NCBI RefSeq assembly: GCF_004193775.1
Contig: NC_041011.1
Location: 45,887,167-45,951,166, forward strand
Direction of reading: 5' to 3'
DNA: 64,000 bases
Source: Glycine soja
Taxonomy: Eukaryota; Streptophyta; Magnoliopsida; Fabales; Fabaceae
This document shows positions 36,658 to 49,835 of the stretch, piece after piece (the first letter of the stretch is position 1; each line of letters opens with the position of its first letter). A program made the translations under genes and the position numbers. Below the pieces are notes generated by a model. The model ran no database searches and was not told the origin of the DNA. It saw only the letters and a program-made list of their open reading frames with translations.

Positions 36658-39395
36658 CTATTATGTTCACCGCTATGAAGGGTTAAATTGTTATTCATCA
36701 CATTATGAATAATCTCTTCCATTTTTTTTTTAGAATGAATAATCTCTTCCATTAAACTAAAATATTGTTGATGACGAATGGCCCATTTAATATCATTGAT
36801 TGGCAATAAAAGTTATCCATCAATTTAACCGTAACTAATTGTGTTTTTTTTATCATTATTATTATCATAAACTCGATATATAGATATAAAAGTCGCTTGA
36901 TTGAAAAATATGAATGACTTAAAGATTCAATTCTCTCGATCCACACATGATAATATTCTAAGGTTATTTATTAACATATACTTTTTATTAAATGATTCGT
37001 TTTGGTCTTATATATTGGAAGAAACTAGAAAGTTTCCGTTAACCAAAATATTAAGAATAGAATAGTTTAGTTGTATATAATTTCAATAAATGAACAAAAG
37101 CTGTCATTAGACATATCTTATCGTGCATTCCATGCAGATCCTTCAGTTGTAACTACCGGATTATTTAAAAATAAACATTAATAGTAGTGTGACATGTAAT
37201 CAAAGTTAATGAGAAATTTGATAAACTTCTAATATAACATACCATATGGTGAATATAACTATCTGAAACCGCTAACAAAAGTCATTAACAATTAATATTA
37301 ATATTAATATTATTAAAGATAAAACAATATTTATCATAAATAAAAGGTGGGTTCTGTACTACTGTCTACTAGATGATATAAAGTCAATTCGTGCAAATAG
37401 GACATTTCACAAAAAATATAGGCTGTCGTCTAAATGAGTCACCATTGTGGATAGTAACAAAAACTACAATTTGAGAGCCATTATACGTGTGAAAGTAATT
37501 CGATGACATTTAATTTCTTCACTTCTGCTAAACATTATTGGTCGTTATCTTGAAGAGTTGAATGTGATAGAAAGATAGTGACTGCCATAGTCTTTGGATA
37601 GATTTCGAAAATATTTTTTTTTTAGGATTGATTATGTTTTTAATATTTATAATATATCCATTTTATATGGTTTCAGTTCTTATAAAAGAAGTATCGACTT
37701 TTATTTCTATAAAATTTTGTTTTACAGTTTGTTTTTATTACTACAATTCACGGATAGCTGTAACAATCATATATTGGATTACAGACACGATGTTTATTAA
37801 ATATGATTATAGATTAAAATGAATATGCTTATCGAGAAAAGGATTCAATTATCATCCAATCTAATTCAAGGCAAACTAAGATTCTTTAACAACCTGGACT
37901 ATATTAGATGGGCTGACTTTTTAGGATTGACAAAGTTTGAATAGTTAGTTATAATCTTAACCAAATTTTAACCCAAATGAATATATTAATTGTTTAATAT
38001 TTGACTAAGACTCTTGGATTAGATCAGAGATTCAGACATAGCACATGGAGAGCAGGGGTAGGGACTAGGGAGTATATCTCTCCTTTCCCCGTTGCTGCAA
38101 GATATTCTCCCATTTTTGTCTCCATTTTTTCTAGCCTAATTAGGGTGTTTGTTTTTCCTATCCCTATTCTCTAATCCCCATGAATCTTTGTAGGATCACA
38201 ACGTTGAAATGAAAATTAATTGATAGTGCAATTTTTTTCACCATTAATTAATAAAAAAATGTTATAGTAGTTGATTTTTGATACTTTTATAGTTATTACT
38301 TTTAAAGTCATACTAAAAATCCAATTATTTGATAATATAAAAACTTTTATATAGTTCTGTTAAACTCTTATAATAATAATAATAATAAATAATAATAATA
38401 ATAATAATAACAAAAATAATATTATCAATCATAAAAATTAAATTTATATATTTAATAAATTGAAGTCTCTTTTAATAAATTTAAATTTATATAAAGAATA
38501 ATAATGAAAATAAGAAATTATTAAAAATACATTTATATATTTAACAATTATTCTAATAGTGATTCTTCCTTTCTCATCTATTATTATTATTTAATTTATA
38601 CATTCCACACAAAAAATGTTTAATTCTATATAATTGAAGAATATAATAAATAAACATTTTCAATGTATAAATTATATTATAATTAAAATTTATAATAAAT
38701 AAATAAATAATTTTGAATATATAAATTATATTTTTATTTACAATCAATACTTTAAGTTGCGATCTAATTAATGTTATTTTTTACTATTGACGATTTTCTT
38801 ATAAAAAAATACCATCGAATTCAGTTTAGAGATAAAGTAAAAAAGAGTAGATTGAAAACATTAGACAACTAAACAGATCAAATACTAAAAAAGCTTCTGT
38901 TAGTTTGTGAAGATACTCTCCTCACTCTTTGAAACTCAATTAGAATTTTTTAATATTTTCTTCCTTTTCTCCTTTGAAAGTACAATTCACATACTATTCC
39001 AGCAACTAACAAAACAAATCTCTCAATCATCTCAAATTACTCTTCTAACAAAAAAAAATCTCTCAATCATTTCAAATTCACATACTATTAGTCTTGTGTT
39101 AGTCACCCATCTCTTTCATTCCACTTTTATCTAAGTCTCTAAATTAAATTTCAATATTTTCTTTTAAAAAAATGTCAATATTTAAAAATAATTTTATCTC
39201 AATTTAAATTTTCTATTGTAAATTCAAAATATAACTTATAGATTCAAAGACATTTATATATACATTTTAATTATATAGAAATAAAAGTATCTCAACTCAT
39301 ATGCTGAAATACTAAATTAAAAATAAATATAAAAGTTACATAACAATTTATTTTTTTAATTGATTAATTATCAAATGCTAAAAAGAATCCTGAAC
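36658..39395. other. AT-rich intergenic DNA
   Basis: No gene was recognised. A (TAA)n tract lies at about 38,368-38,410. The rest is AT-rich with short motif-free ORFs. Confidence 0.5.
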
Positions 39396-39413
39396 AACCT
39401 TTCACATATAACA

Positions 39414-39667
39414 CTTAGTGCGATTCTCCACTTATTTTTGTTCAGCAAGAAGTCCTTAGGTACAGGCAGGGACTTCCTTTTTATAGATTTCCCTAGCTCA
39501 TCTCCATTAGTTATGGTTTGGTCCTCCCAATTGTTTTGTAATTCTGTTTCTTAATATATTTGGAAGGGGGTTGTTTAGGAGTTGTTGAGGTTAGGGTGTC
39601 AACATAGTTTGCATGTCAATCTTCTTTTCTCCTTAGCCCTCCCTCGGTCTTTTCACAAAAAAGAAAA
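39414..39667 (+). mobile_element. small retroposed insertion with A-rich tail
   Basis: A perfect 18-bp direct repeat, AACCTTTCACATATAACA, flanks the segment (39,396-39,413 and 39,668-39,685). The insert ends in CACAAAAAAGAAAA, an A-rich tail, directly before the second copy. This is the signature of target-primed reverse transcription. The 254-bp body has no long ORF. It may be the 3' end of an L1 element or another retroposed RNA. Confidence 0.75.
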
Positions 39668-40186
39668 AACCTTTCACATATAACAAGTTAACAAAATTGT
39701 CAGAATTTTGCTAAAATTTAAGCACGCTGACAAGGGATTCAATTTCCCAAATGTGTACAGAAAAAACTTTGAATTCAATTCCTTAATTGTGCGAATGAAA
39801 AATACTTTGATAAGAGAAACAAAATTCACTTAAGTGATTTTCAAGTATAACCATATTTTAAAACCCACTTCCCTTGCCACTATTCGTGTCTACATTTTAA
39901 ACAACGTGAAAGAGTATGTTTTTTGCAAATGATTCAATTATATTTTATGTTGTGTGGTTTGCGGTTACTGTGGATTTCTTTGTTACGTGCTAAATAAGTC
40001 TAAATATTTGTGTCCAAAGCATATTTTAACAATTTGAAGAATCTGTCACCGCTACTATAAAACTTCGCTAGAAATTTATGTTGATTTATGCACATATAAG
40101 TAACAATAAAGATATAAAACTAAAAAGCTGACACCATAATCATAATGCATAATATGAACAGCCAGTTAAACTTGCCAAAGCTTTCA

Positions 40187-40192
40187 TTTATT
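40187..40192 (-). terminator. polyadenylation signal AATAAA of chorismate synthase
   Basis: On the minus strand AATAAA lies about 360 bases after the stop codon at 40,550-40,552, a plausible length for a plant 3' UTR. Plant poly(A) signals are loose, so other sites may be used. Confidence 0.4.
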
Positions 40193-40549
40193 GAAAAGCA
40201 TAGCAACACTTATTGAGACCAAAAACTGATACATTTCTTACAATTTTTAATATCAGTTCACTTTTAAGAATGCCCCTATCTCTGTGCTTTTGCAACAAGG
40301 TTTACCGGAAACAATGTTCACCCTCAAAAAGAAAATAGGAGAGAAGAAAATAAACATAGTTTAACTTACATTAATACAAAACGATAGATTGCACCCGCAA
40401 AAATATCTGCCACAATGCGACCAGGAGCCGAATGCTCGCAAGGGGGGAACTTGGACTTGTCATCAAAGTGAATTAACCGCCAACTAAACACTAGCCAGAA
40501 GGAAGATTTTATCCAAGGCCAATTACTGGTTTATGCACCCCCTTCATCT

Positions 40550-43500
40550 TCAGAGAAGCGCTTCTTCTGGCCGTAATATGGGCACCAGGGGTTCTTGCAA
40601 ATCTGAGTTTACGGGAAACAGATTACACTGCGCATATTGTGCCATCAATTGGTCCACAAGAACCAAAGCTACCATTGCCTCTACCATAGGTACAGCTGCA
40701 AGCCAAATCCAAACAAAAAATTCAGAAATTTTCTTTCCTACTGATGAAAATGCAAGTCAAAAAGAGTTGAAAACCTGAAATTTCCTCATGATAGAAATCA
40801 TGCACAGACACATAATACACAAGTTCTCCTTTGTTTCTGACATTAGTTTTAGATGTCCTCAAGAAAAAGTTGTCATGTTACTCATGTAACAAATTATCTT
40901 GCCAATCAGGTAATTGTTGTTAACAGTTCTAAATTCTAAAGGCTCGTCTTCTGAGCAACTTAGACGAATTATTATATCAAGAGTTTTGAAAAACATAAAA
41001 AATGACCTCTGAGAATAATACAAACAGCACTAAAAAAAGCCAGAGTTATTAACCTCTTGGGACAACACAAGGATCATGGCGACCACGGGCTATAAACTCT
41101 GTTTCTTTTTTATCTCGAGTCACAGTATTTTGCTTCTTCTGCACAAGTGTAATACCATGTTCATATCAAATACATACAGTAAAGCAAAGTAATCGTCATG
41201 TGTAATTAAATATGCAAAAAACCACCTGATCAGCTTAACATGGGGTGAACATATGCATGCCTAGGAATGGATGGAGGTTATAGTTGGGTGGGACCAAGAG
41301 GACAAACACCCAAGGCTCCCCCAAAACCAAAAAATACTTTATTTTTTGAAAAATAATGAATAACCTTATATCCTCATATATACCTCTCACATACGGAAAA
41401 AGGAAATCAAAGAAGCAGCTTCAGCACGGTAGCAGTAATACTATTTCCTAAAGAGTCATACTAAGGTTTGATTAATGGATAGGACATTTCTTTACCGTAT
41501 TCTATGTATAAAGAATTAAAGATTAATGCATAAGGCAAAGTCTAACCCTCATCCTCTTCAAACAGTGTGAGCAACAGCTATCTTTTTATGGATATGGGTG
41601 AATTAGGAAGAAAGGTCAATAAAATGAACCAAATAATGCATTATCAGTGTTTCCTGCTGAAAACAAGCATATTCTGTTCTCAAGGTCTCCAACTTATGTG
41701 GTTTGCAAAGTTTTATACCCAGTCTACCAAATGACGAATTACACAGGGAAATAAGGAAATATATCATTCAATATGGGTCAATTTACATACATGGAAATAT
41801 GTAATCATTGTTACACTGGTTGTTTCATGCATTCATTTTTTATAACCTTAAAATTGAGGAAGTTATGGTTGATTTTTTATTTTTATTTTTTTTAGAGATT
41901 TTTTGGGTTTAACTCCTAGAGTATAAATATTTGTTGTAGGCTCGTAGCATAAATAATGTTTCTCCCATATAGGAAAAATGTTATACACTACTTCAAAGTT
42001 CAAACACATTACACTTAAAGGAGAAAAGATGTGTGTTTGTGTGTAAGGAGATTCATTAAAATAGATAGAAGATGATTAGATTTAGTTAGGAGGGATTCTT
42101 TTTAACATATAAAGAAAACAAACAGCAAAGAATGATGAAAAACAACACTGAATGAATGTATATGCATGAGTATATCAACATATATTGGCAACATTTTGGG
42201 TTCTGGCATGAACACAAAATGTCATATCGTAAATGAGTAGATAAAGGATCAAGATTCCATTTTATGTTGCAATTCCCCAGTGCTAGTCAAATTACATGGC
42301 ATTATCCGTGAGTAATAAAATTGTTGAAATTAAGGGAGTAGGGTTGAGGTAGATTAGAAAATTAGGAAAAGAAAGATAAAGCGTGCAGCTCAATAGATGA
42401 ACGCTTGGCGTGTAGCAATGTGGCGGCTCCAGTGGTGGGAAACATGAGGGGAACGAGTCCAAGGCAGATCCATTAGCCCACAAACTAGCCAAGGCACCCA
42501 TTTGGAAGGTGTACGCTAGGCAGCATGGGAAACAATGGGAGTAACTGCCTGGTTTAGATAGAGGAGGAAAAGAGGGATAGAAGAGACCAGATAACACTCT
42601 ATTAGGTATATAGATGAGATGTAATATGTCATTATTCACAATCTCTTCCCATTCGTCCACCTAAATCCCTAAAATTTCAGCAGAAGTAATGAAATACAAA
42701 ACCCCTCTTGAGATTATTACTAAGCTACTCTAAAATATCCTTAAGATACTAAATATTATAAAACATTTTCTAGATATTCTAACAAGAATAAGCAGAGTGA
42801 AAGATATCAGTGAACATATCTGGGTGGCTAGTATCTGTGTGATGAGTGAATGAGATAGTGATGAAGACAGAAAGAGAAGAGATTAGACTTACTCCAATTG
42901 TTGATGTTGGCTTGAAAGCTATTCTCATATTAATGATTTCCCCATTGGAAATTCCACCCTGATTGTCAATACAGATAATATAAGTAAAACAAATATAGAC
43001 ATGTGACTGATATAGTGCATATCTAGAAACAACTAATTAGTAATTACAGAACAGCACAAATACCTGTATCCCACCAGAGCGATTTGTTCTTGTTCTTGTG
43101 TTTCCATGTTCATCTATATAGAACTCATCATTGTGTTCACTCCCAGTCAAAAAGGTGCCTATAATAATTTCACTAAGCCATTAGAACACACTTCAGACAC
43201 AAGTGATCAAGAAAATAACATTGTTCAATTGATCCCTGTTTAGTCGGCCAATATCATAAGACAAGGGCACTCGGACATATACATAAGCAAGTTTTAGTAC
43301 CTGCAAACCCACTACCAAACTGAAAGCCCTTGGTTGCAGGCAATGACATAGCAGCTTTAGCTAGTTCAGCTTCAAGTTTGTCAAATACTGGTGAACCGAG
43401 ACCCTGAGAAATAACAATGTCAACTTCATTCTATGTGGAAAAGTTCATGAAAAATCTGAATAATACAAATAAAAATTATGTGGTGTTAGAATGAGAACTG

Positions 43501-46500
43501 AGAGGTGCCCTACAAGATATCAGAAATGCAAGTAGACATATTAAGGGAGATTCAAAATTGCAAAACAACAAGCATGGTTTCAAAGCAGAGTGGTCAAAAG
43601 ACCTCAAAAAGCAATCTAATACTGGGCCCGCTTGTTTAACTTTAAAAAAAATCTTTTTTTAATAAAATAAACAGTTTTTTGCTTTTTTGACGTGCTTGTT
43701 TCAATTGTTTTTCTAAGAAAAAACAGTTTTCTGCTTTTTTTGAAGAAGCAAATTTTATTTGCTTTTTAAAAAAATCACTTTTTTTAAGTTTAAACCAACT
43801 GGCCCATTTAATTGGCAGGGCCACAACTTAATTGTTCTAAAAGTAAATGTACCCTATACATGGAAGGGAAGCTATAAAACTCAAATGACTAAAGAGTACA
43901 GCTTGTCAGAGTCTAGTTATAGCCAAATTTCCACAGCTTTCTAGAGTTTCAACAAAAATTCATGTCATGTGTATTTATTAGATTAATTTAGGATCATTAC
44001 GCACTATTGCAGGTACGTGCATAGAAGTTATTGTTAGAAGGGGAAAAAATGAAGCTAAAATATGTTTTTCTTGCCTGAAAAATTAACTAATTTTGTTTTT
44101 GGCCACAAAAACACATCATTGACATGTGGCAAAACCTGATTATGCCCCATCATCACTTAACAAAGCAAATCTAATGACAAGGACTAAAATTAAAAACATG
44201 TATTTTAATAAAATTAGGTATCAAACAGGAAAAAAATAAAAATTGACTAATTTTTTTAGGGACAAAAAGCATATTTAAGCCAAAAAAAATAAACAATAAT
44301 ATTTAGGGGGACCAAACCAATATATTAAAATGCATGTAAAAATATATTTTTCAGAAATTGGAGGGGGGATACACTTACCTCAACCCTGATTACAGGAGAT
44401 TTAATTTATTTTTTAAAATTTTGGTTTTTGAATTGTTTCCACTATAGTTGTATTTCTATTTAAAGCCAACTAGCCATGTGATAGCTGAGTTTCCTAATAA
44501 AACCCCTTGCAGTTGCTATTACTTTTATAATTTAATTTGCAACCTAAACTCTACTTGCTATCTTGCCCAATTATTTGTGCTTAATAGAGACAGATGGAGG
44601 ACTTACACGTGGACAGTTCCTCACAATGCATGTTACAACACCACCAACAGAATCACCTCTCACTCGCACAGCATCAATTGCAGATATCATCTTCTCTGCA
44701 TATTCCGGGTCTGGACATCGAACAATGTTACTCTCAATCTGGACAAATTCCAAAAAAAATGGTAAACCAGGAATTTGGCTTCAGAATTGCAAGAAAAATA
44801 ATAATGATAAAAACATCAATAGAAAGTATTCTCAATATAAGTTATAACAATAATTAGTCAATTTGAAATATTGCATTGTAAATGTCTGAACAGAACAGCA
44901 TGATGGCACCGGTTCAATAAAAGAAATGATAGGGTATTCACACATTATTAATAATTTAAATCAACATTAGTTTCCTTTCAAACGTGTAACAAATTGGATA
45001 GGGCACTGTATGAATTCTAGACCAAGTTAGCAGCAAATAGACAATTATTCTAGTTAAATGCATTAGCCATGTTTCACGATAATAAAAATTTATCCATTTT
45101 ATATGAATGCAGCCCCCCTTTACTGTCAATAACTCATTGTCAGTTAAAAATAAATAGATTTTGACATGTTTATTCATGAACTAACGTATTCTGTAATCTG
45201 TACAAATTGTAAGATCAAATTTAAGAGAACAATAAAGATGCATATGCACATTGGCCTGAAATTCAGCAGTGTGCCTGAATGCCCAGGGGAGAGCGTTGGG
45301 CATGGGACAGTAAAAGTATTCATCACTCATTTCCTTAGTAATGGTAAAAGTCATTTCCTTAGTAATATTCATTGGTAATGTTGAAAATGTTGAAGTTTCA
45401 ATTATGGATTGCTATGAGATTTCTTTGGCAAAAATCATTAGTGTTAGAGTAGCATTTAGACAAACGTATTTGGAGAAATCAGTTTTAGTTTTAGAAATGA
45501 GGGTTACATACTAAGGTAAGTGAACTAAAACTTTTTTTTTCTCAATTCAGTAAACTTACTGGGGGTGGGGGAAGAAATGTTATGAACAAGTAGTCAAGAC
45601 CAAATGCAATTTAGTCATATTATTTATGAATAGCAATTTCTTTTTCCAACAAAGAGAGTTGCAAGCGTAATTTGCTAAATGCATTCCATTGCCAATAAGT
45701 GGGCTGGATCAATTTTTTTGTTAGTTTGTGATATCCAAAATCCATAAAAGGAAACATTGAAAAATAAAACAGATAGTCATCTGCATGTTTAGAATACATG
45801 AAATTCACTTCAAACAGCTTTAGAATGGAACCACTGTGCTGCTTGTGCATACATAAATATGAATATTAACTTTAATACCTGATCAAGAGTCAGAGTGTCA
45901 TGATCAATAAGGTCCTCTGGAAGAACAATATTATAAACTTGAGAGACATAGGCAAGAATCTGAAAAATAAGAGACCTTTAGCTAGGATCTTTCTTAAGGA
46001 ATTGGCAAATAAAAAACATGTTACATGTACATATATTAGTATTATTATATCTGTATCAATCATGCATTATTGAATGAAGATTTGAATTTTGTTAAAAAAG
46101 AAGAGAGAAAAAGAATCAAATCAGATAGAGAGATCTGGTCAAATTAGCCTCTGACAAGTGTATAAGCTGACCTTATATATGACCAGTAGGGATAGGATGT
46201 CAACCCAGTGATCAATGCAATTCATGCTAGTCTTTTGAAGTTTACTTCTTAGGTAATGTTTCTTTTAAATCATCATACTCTACTAGTACATTCGCACTCA
46301 ATGCACATTTACCTAATATAAGTATGCATAGGATGCCAACCCAGTGACAACTGCAACTCACACTAGTCATTGGAAGCTTATTTCATAAGGTAATGTTTCT
46401 TGATCATTGTTTCATTAAGTTTAGGAGATTTTTTTTTTTTTGCTCAGCAAAAATATATATTATATATATAAGAGAGTACCGGAGGTACTGTAGGTACAGG

Positions 46501-49345
46501 TAAAAGTTTAAAACACAGCTGGTGCAGAAAATTATGTCCCAGTTATACCCCATAATTAAGTTTAGGAGATAATAGTCATATTGTGTTTTAGAAGGAATTT
46601 TGGGTGAGGAATGTTTCTTTCTTTTAGAGGCTTTGGACACCTTTATCATCTGTATTCCATACATAAATCAACCATTAAGAACTTTTATTTTAATCAGGGT
46701 CCAAATTTACTTGGAACTTTCATTTTAGCAGAAACCTCAGTGATAATTAAACTCGTGAAATCAAATCCCTTACACTTTTACTTGAATCTACTCATCTCTC
46801 TACTAATCCAGATGGAAGGGATAGGACTTTGGGTTCTTGAGTTTTTCTAGTGTTATTTTAAATCTTTTTAGTTTCTAGCTCAAAATCATGAAAGTTTCCT
46901 TCTTGACAAATTCATTTGCATGACAAGATGTCCCTTTAAAGTCAAGTCTTTCACTTCAACAGCACTATTTAATAGGATTAGCACACATGGCATATGCAGC
47001 TAATAGGCCTCACAAAAACATGTTATATGCAGATCTAATTTAGAAATAGAATGCTACTCATTTTTGAATTGGACGGGGAAATTCATATGAAAGGTTCTCA
47101 GTGTTATCAATGGCAGATGGGGGAAGGCCAAAATTCTGCCTTATAAACACGCCATTGCGCCTTGTGGCAGACCTCCCTTCACAAATTTCCTACAGTGGTT
47201 GGCAAAAATTCCACCCCGCCATTCCGCCAAGGTCGCTATTTAATAATACTAAAGGTTCTTGGTGATCATTGGGTGTATCCTCTAACTTACAATATAGATA
47301 TATAGATTAAGAAAAGCTAACACATTCCCAAAATAATACATCCTTCTTGGCCAGTTATAACAACAATAAAAAAACACAAAGAAAATACTACAAAAAAGAA
47401 TAATAACCTAAACTCATGAGACAAGTAACACACCTCAGTTCCAGAAAAGTCTTTAAGGATTTTCTTAGCAACAGCACCAGAAGCAACCCTTCCAATTGTT
47501 TCTCTTGCAGAAGATCTACCACCACCCTTAAACATAAGAAAAATCAGATGTATGAGCATAATACATATACATATTACAATGAATAAAAATGTTAGACTCA
47601 TTACACTAAAAAAATCAGTACCTGAACGGATCTGACACCATACTTCATGTCATAGGTAGCATCTGCATGGGAAGGCCTATAAGCTACTGCCATCTCAGTA
47701 TAGTCCTGAAAAAGTTTCCCAGAGTACGATATTTTATCAGCATCCCTAAATTAAGATAATTGTTGCTTGTCATAAACAAGCTCCTAGCATTAGATACTCA
47801 CATGTCCTCTTTGATCAGTATTGGGTACAAATACATGAATTGGAGTTCCAGTAGTAAGTCCTGCAATTAACAGATTATACTTCAAACCTTTCCCAAGAAA
47901 GGTATAATTTAACCGCTAATAATAGTCGGAAGAAATATTGACCTTCAGAAACTCCTGAAAATATTTTACATGTATCAGTCTCCTTTCTAGGAGTTGTAAT
48001 TCGGCTCTGACCTGGCCTCCTATACATAAGAACTTACGCGGTTATTCTTTGAGGACAAGTTGCATCAGAAGCAATTACAAACATTGCCAACCATTCATAA
48101 ATGTCATATTCCCTTACTAGCAGTTTAGCACACATTTCAATAATTCAATCAAAACTATCCTATAAAGTATTTCTCTTCAACCTCCCAAGTGTTTTTATCC
48201 CACAATGCAAGCAGTTCAATGAAGATAAAGAGATGATTTCATAGGCAAGCACCTTCTGTCAAGATCCAATTGCATATCAGCTTCGGAGAGAGGAAGGTGA
48301 GGAGGACATCCATCAATAATACAACCAACACCTCCTCCATGCGATTCTCCATATGTTGAAACACGAAAGTGATTTCCATAGATACTCCCAGCAGCCCGTA
48401 TCTCTGTAATATGTCAACAGTCTCAGAAAGTTAAAAACCGAGCTATCTCAATTCCATTAATTTAGAATTCTTAACATGTAATGTAACTGGCATGAGAACC
48501 AATCATTTCCTTTAATTCATTGGCATTGTGTTCATCATTCATCATAGACTCCAATCCTACTTATTGAATTTGTAAGTTATATAGAAAGTTAAAAAAGCTA
48601 TTGACCGTAGTTTCTGAGAATTTTCAATTCTTACCAGCTAAAAGAAGATGCCGCAAACATGGTTTTCAGACTAAGCCTACATACATCAACCAGTGAGCCT
48701 AAAAGTTAAAGTGAGGCGGTTTCGGGAATATAAGCAATAGCAGCCGTGAGTCCGTGCCCAAAGGAATGCAATGCAAACGATGGGGATTTGAGAAACACGA
48801 CATCCAATTTCACTCAGCATGATATATGCACTTTGTTTCAGAAACTCTTACACGAATTACATAATAACAATGTCACACAAATGACAATGCATTCCTTTAC
48901 AACAAGTTACAACCGATACCAAAAACCTAGACACCAGAACTAAGAAGAACAGCAATTCAGCGAACGATTTGAGATATTTAGTTGACAAATTCGATTCAGC
49001 GAAGCAAAAAAAAAAAAAAGATAAGATAAGATAAGCATGAAAAAACAAGAAGAAGAAGATTCTAGTAGCTGGAATTCCTCAAATTAATTCTAAGTAATGG
49101 CATAAAAACAAACAATAATACACATATAAGCAATTGAAGAATAAAAACGTGAAAATAAGGATTAATTGAAAATGAAACCATTAACAGAGAGAGAAAGAGG
49201 ACTTACGAAGTCTCTTGGGAAGACGAGGACGGAGTGAGAGACGGAGGTAGCCGGGGGAGAAGGATCGGAGATCGGGATTGAGAGAAGCGAAGGCGGAGAG
49301 AGCGTCGGTTGATGAGAATGGTTTGGTGGAGAGAGAAGAAGCCAT
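40550..49345 (-). CDS. CS: chorismate synthase, chloroplastic (13 exons)
   Basis: This enzyme converts 5-enolpyruvylshikimate-3-phosphate to chorismate with reduced FMN, the last shikimate-pathway step, in the plastid. Exons, in transcript order: 49,345-49,207; 48,403-48,253; 48,019-47,943; 47,860-47,802; 47,705-47,622; 47,526-47,434; 45,959-45,879; 44,738-44,607; 43,403-43,301; 43,158-43,064; 42,958-42,893; 41,138-41,054; 40,695-40,550. They sum to 1,311 bases, an open frame of 436 aa, and all junctions are GT-AG. Residues 1 to about 50 are a Ser-, Leu- and Arg-rich transit peptide. Signatures seen are [10 protein letters not shown] (His68), R-P-S-H-A-D-A-T (His155), [10 protein letters not shown] (171-180) and G-R-H-D-P-C (379-384). 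Both invariant histidines are present. The introns carry several transposon remnants, and a Pack-MULE-like element lies about 330 bases upstream of the ATG. I see no break; the gene looks functional. Confidence 0.97.
42290..42784 (-). mobile_element. probable LTR fragment in chorismate synthase intron 11
   Basis: On the minus strand the sequence from 42,784 begins TGTTAGAATATCTAGAAAAT, like Copia-type LTR starts. It continues into a GC-richer stretch with no homology that I recognise. The far end with terminal CA and a target duplication was not found, so this may be a decayed or truncated solo LTR. A 122-codon minus-strand ORF inside it is probably spurious. Confidence 0.4.
43624..43806. mobile_element. 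MITE in chorismate synthase intron 8
   Basis: The left end TGGGCCCGCTTGTTTAACTT and the right end, inverted, TGGGCCAGTTGGTTTAAACTT form imperfect ~30-bp terminal inverted repeats around an A/T-rich, self-complementary core. The GGGCC start suits Harbinger-type MITEs. Flanks TCTAATAC and TTTAATTG match at only five of eight bases, so the target duplication, and the superfamily, stay open. Confidence 0.55.
44052..44281. mobile_element. second small inverted-repeat element in intron 8
   Basis: AAGCTAAAATATGTTTTTC at the left is mirrored by a right end whose complement reads GGCTTAAATATGCTTTTTGT. The similarity continues for about 50 bases inward (CTGAAAAATTA / CCTAAAAAAATTA). This pattern, TTAAATATG-T-rich-GTCCC, belongs to a widespread class of short legume repeats. 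It is non-coding, and its target duplication is obscured by A-runs. Confidence 0.5.
46193..46402. repeat. tandem duplication, two ~75-bp copies, intron 6
   Basis: ATAGGATGTCAACCCAGTGA... to GGTAATGTTTCTT (46,193-46,263) recurs at 46,328-46,402 with roughly four-fifths identity, offset by 135 bases. It is an old local duplication inside the chorismate synthase intron. Confidence 0.6.
46430..46554 (-). mobile_element. truncated L1 LINE 3' end, intron 6
   Basis: A perfect 16-bp target-site duplication, ATTAAGTTTAGGAGAT, is at 46,414-46,429 and 46,555-46,570. A T-run, GCTCAGCAAAAATATAT and a GTACCGGAGGTAC block follow, the same order as in the 19.7-kb insert but a different sequence. At 125 bases it is a non-coding dead-on-arrival copy. 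It is antisense to the window but in the same direction as the host gene. Confidence 0.88.
47099..47251. mobile_element. hAT-type MITE, intron 6
   Basis: A perfect 8-bp target-site duplication, AAGGTTCT, lies at 47,091-47,098 and 47,252-47,259. The element begins CAGTGTTATCAATGGC and its other end, inverted, reads TAGTATTATTAAATAGC, so the termini are imperfect inverted repeats in the hAT style. The core is unusually rich in GCGG/CCGCC-type words. It is 153 bp and non-coding. Confidence 0.88.
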
Positions 49346-49835
49346 TGAGAGAATTAGATTGATTGAGGAACAAAAACACTCACAGTATCTATCAAGTTCA
49401 AAGTTTAGTTGTTGAGTTGAGTTGAGAGAGAAAAAGAAAAAAAAAAAAAAAAAAAAGGGAGGTTGGTGATGGTTGGTGGCAATGAGTGTAAATTATGAAG
49501 GGAGAGAAAGACAAGTGGCTACCACCTACCACCCTTCTCTCTATTCGTCGATATCATCTTCATGTTTGGTGTGCGCCACGGACCAGTCTACGCCCAGGTC
49601 TAGTGTTTGGTACAAATGTTATTCCTATTCCTGCTTACTTAATCATGACGACAAAAACTTCTTGGGCACCATGTGCAAGTTTTGGTGAAAAAAAAAAAAA
49701 ATGCATCGTCTCCATCCGATTTTAAAATTAAAAAAAAATTTAAAATTTAAAAAATCAAACGGTTAAGATCGATTAAGATAAGATGAAATTGTTTACACAG
49801 ATCTTTTCTCTCTCTCTTCCGAGCTTCTCCCTCTT

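Noticed and set aside
42292..42660. 122-aa minus-strand ORF in chorismate synthase intron 11
   Set aside because: Lies in a probable LTR remnant, lacks a known motif, and is absent from the assembled chorismate synthase frame.
44448..44857. Plus-strand ORFs of about 90-105 aa
   Set aside because: They overlap chorismate synthase exon 8 on the opposite strand, which has the conserved reading.
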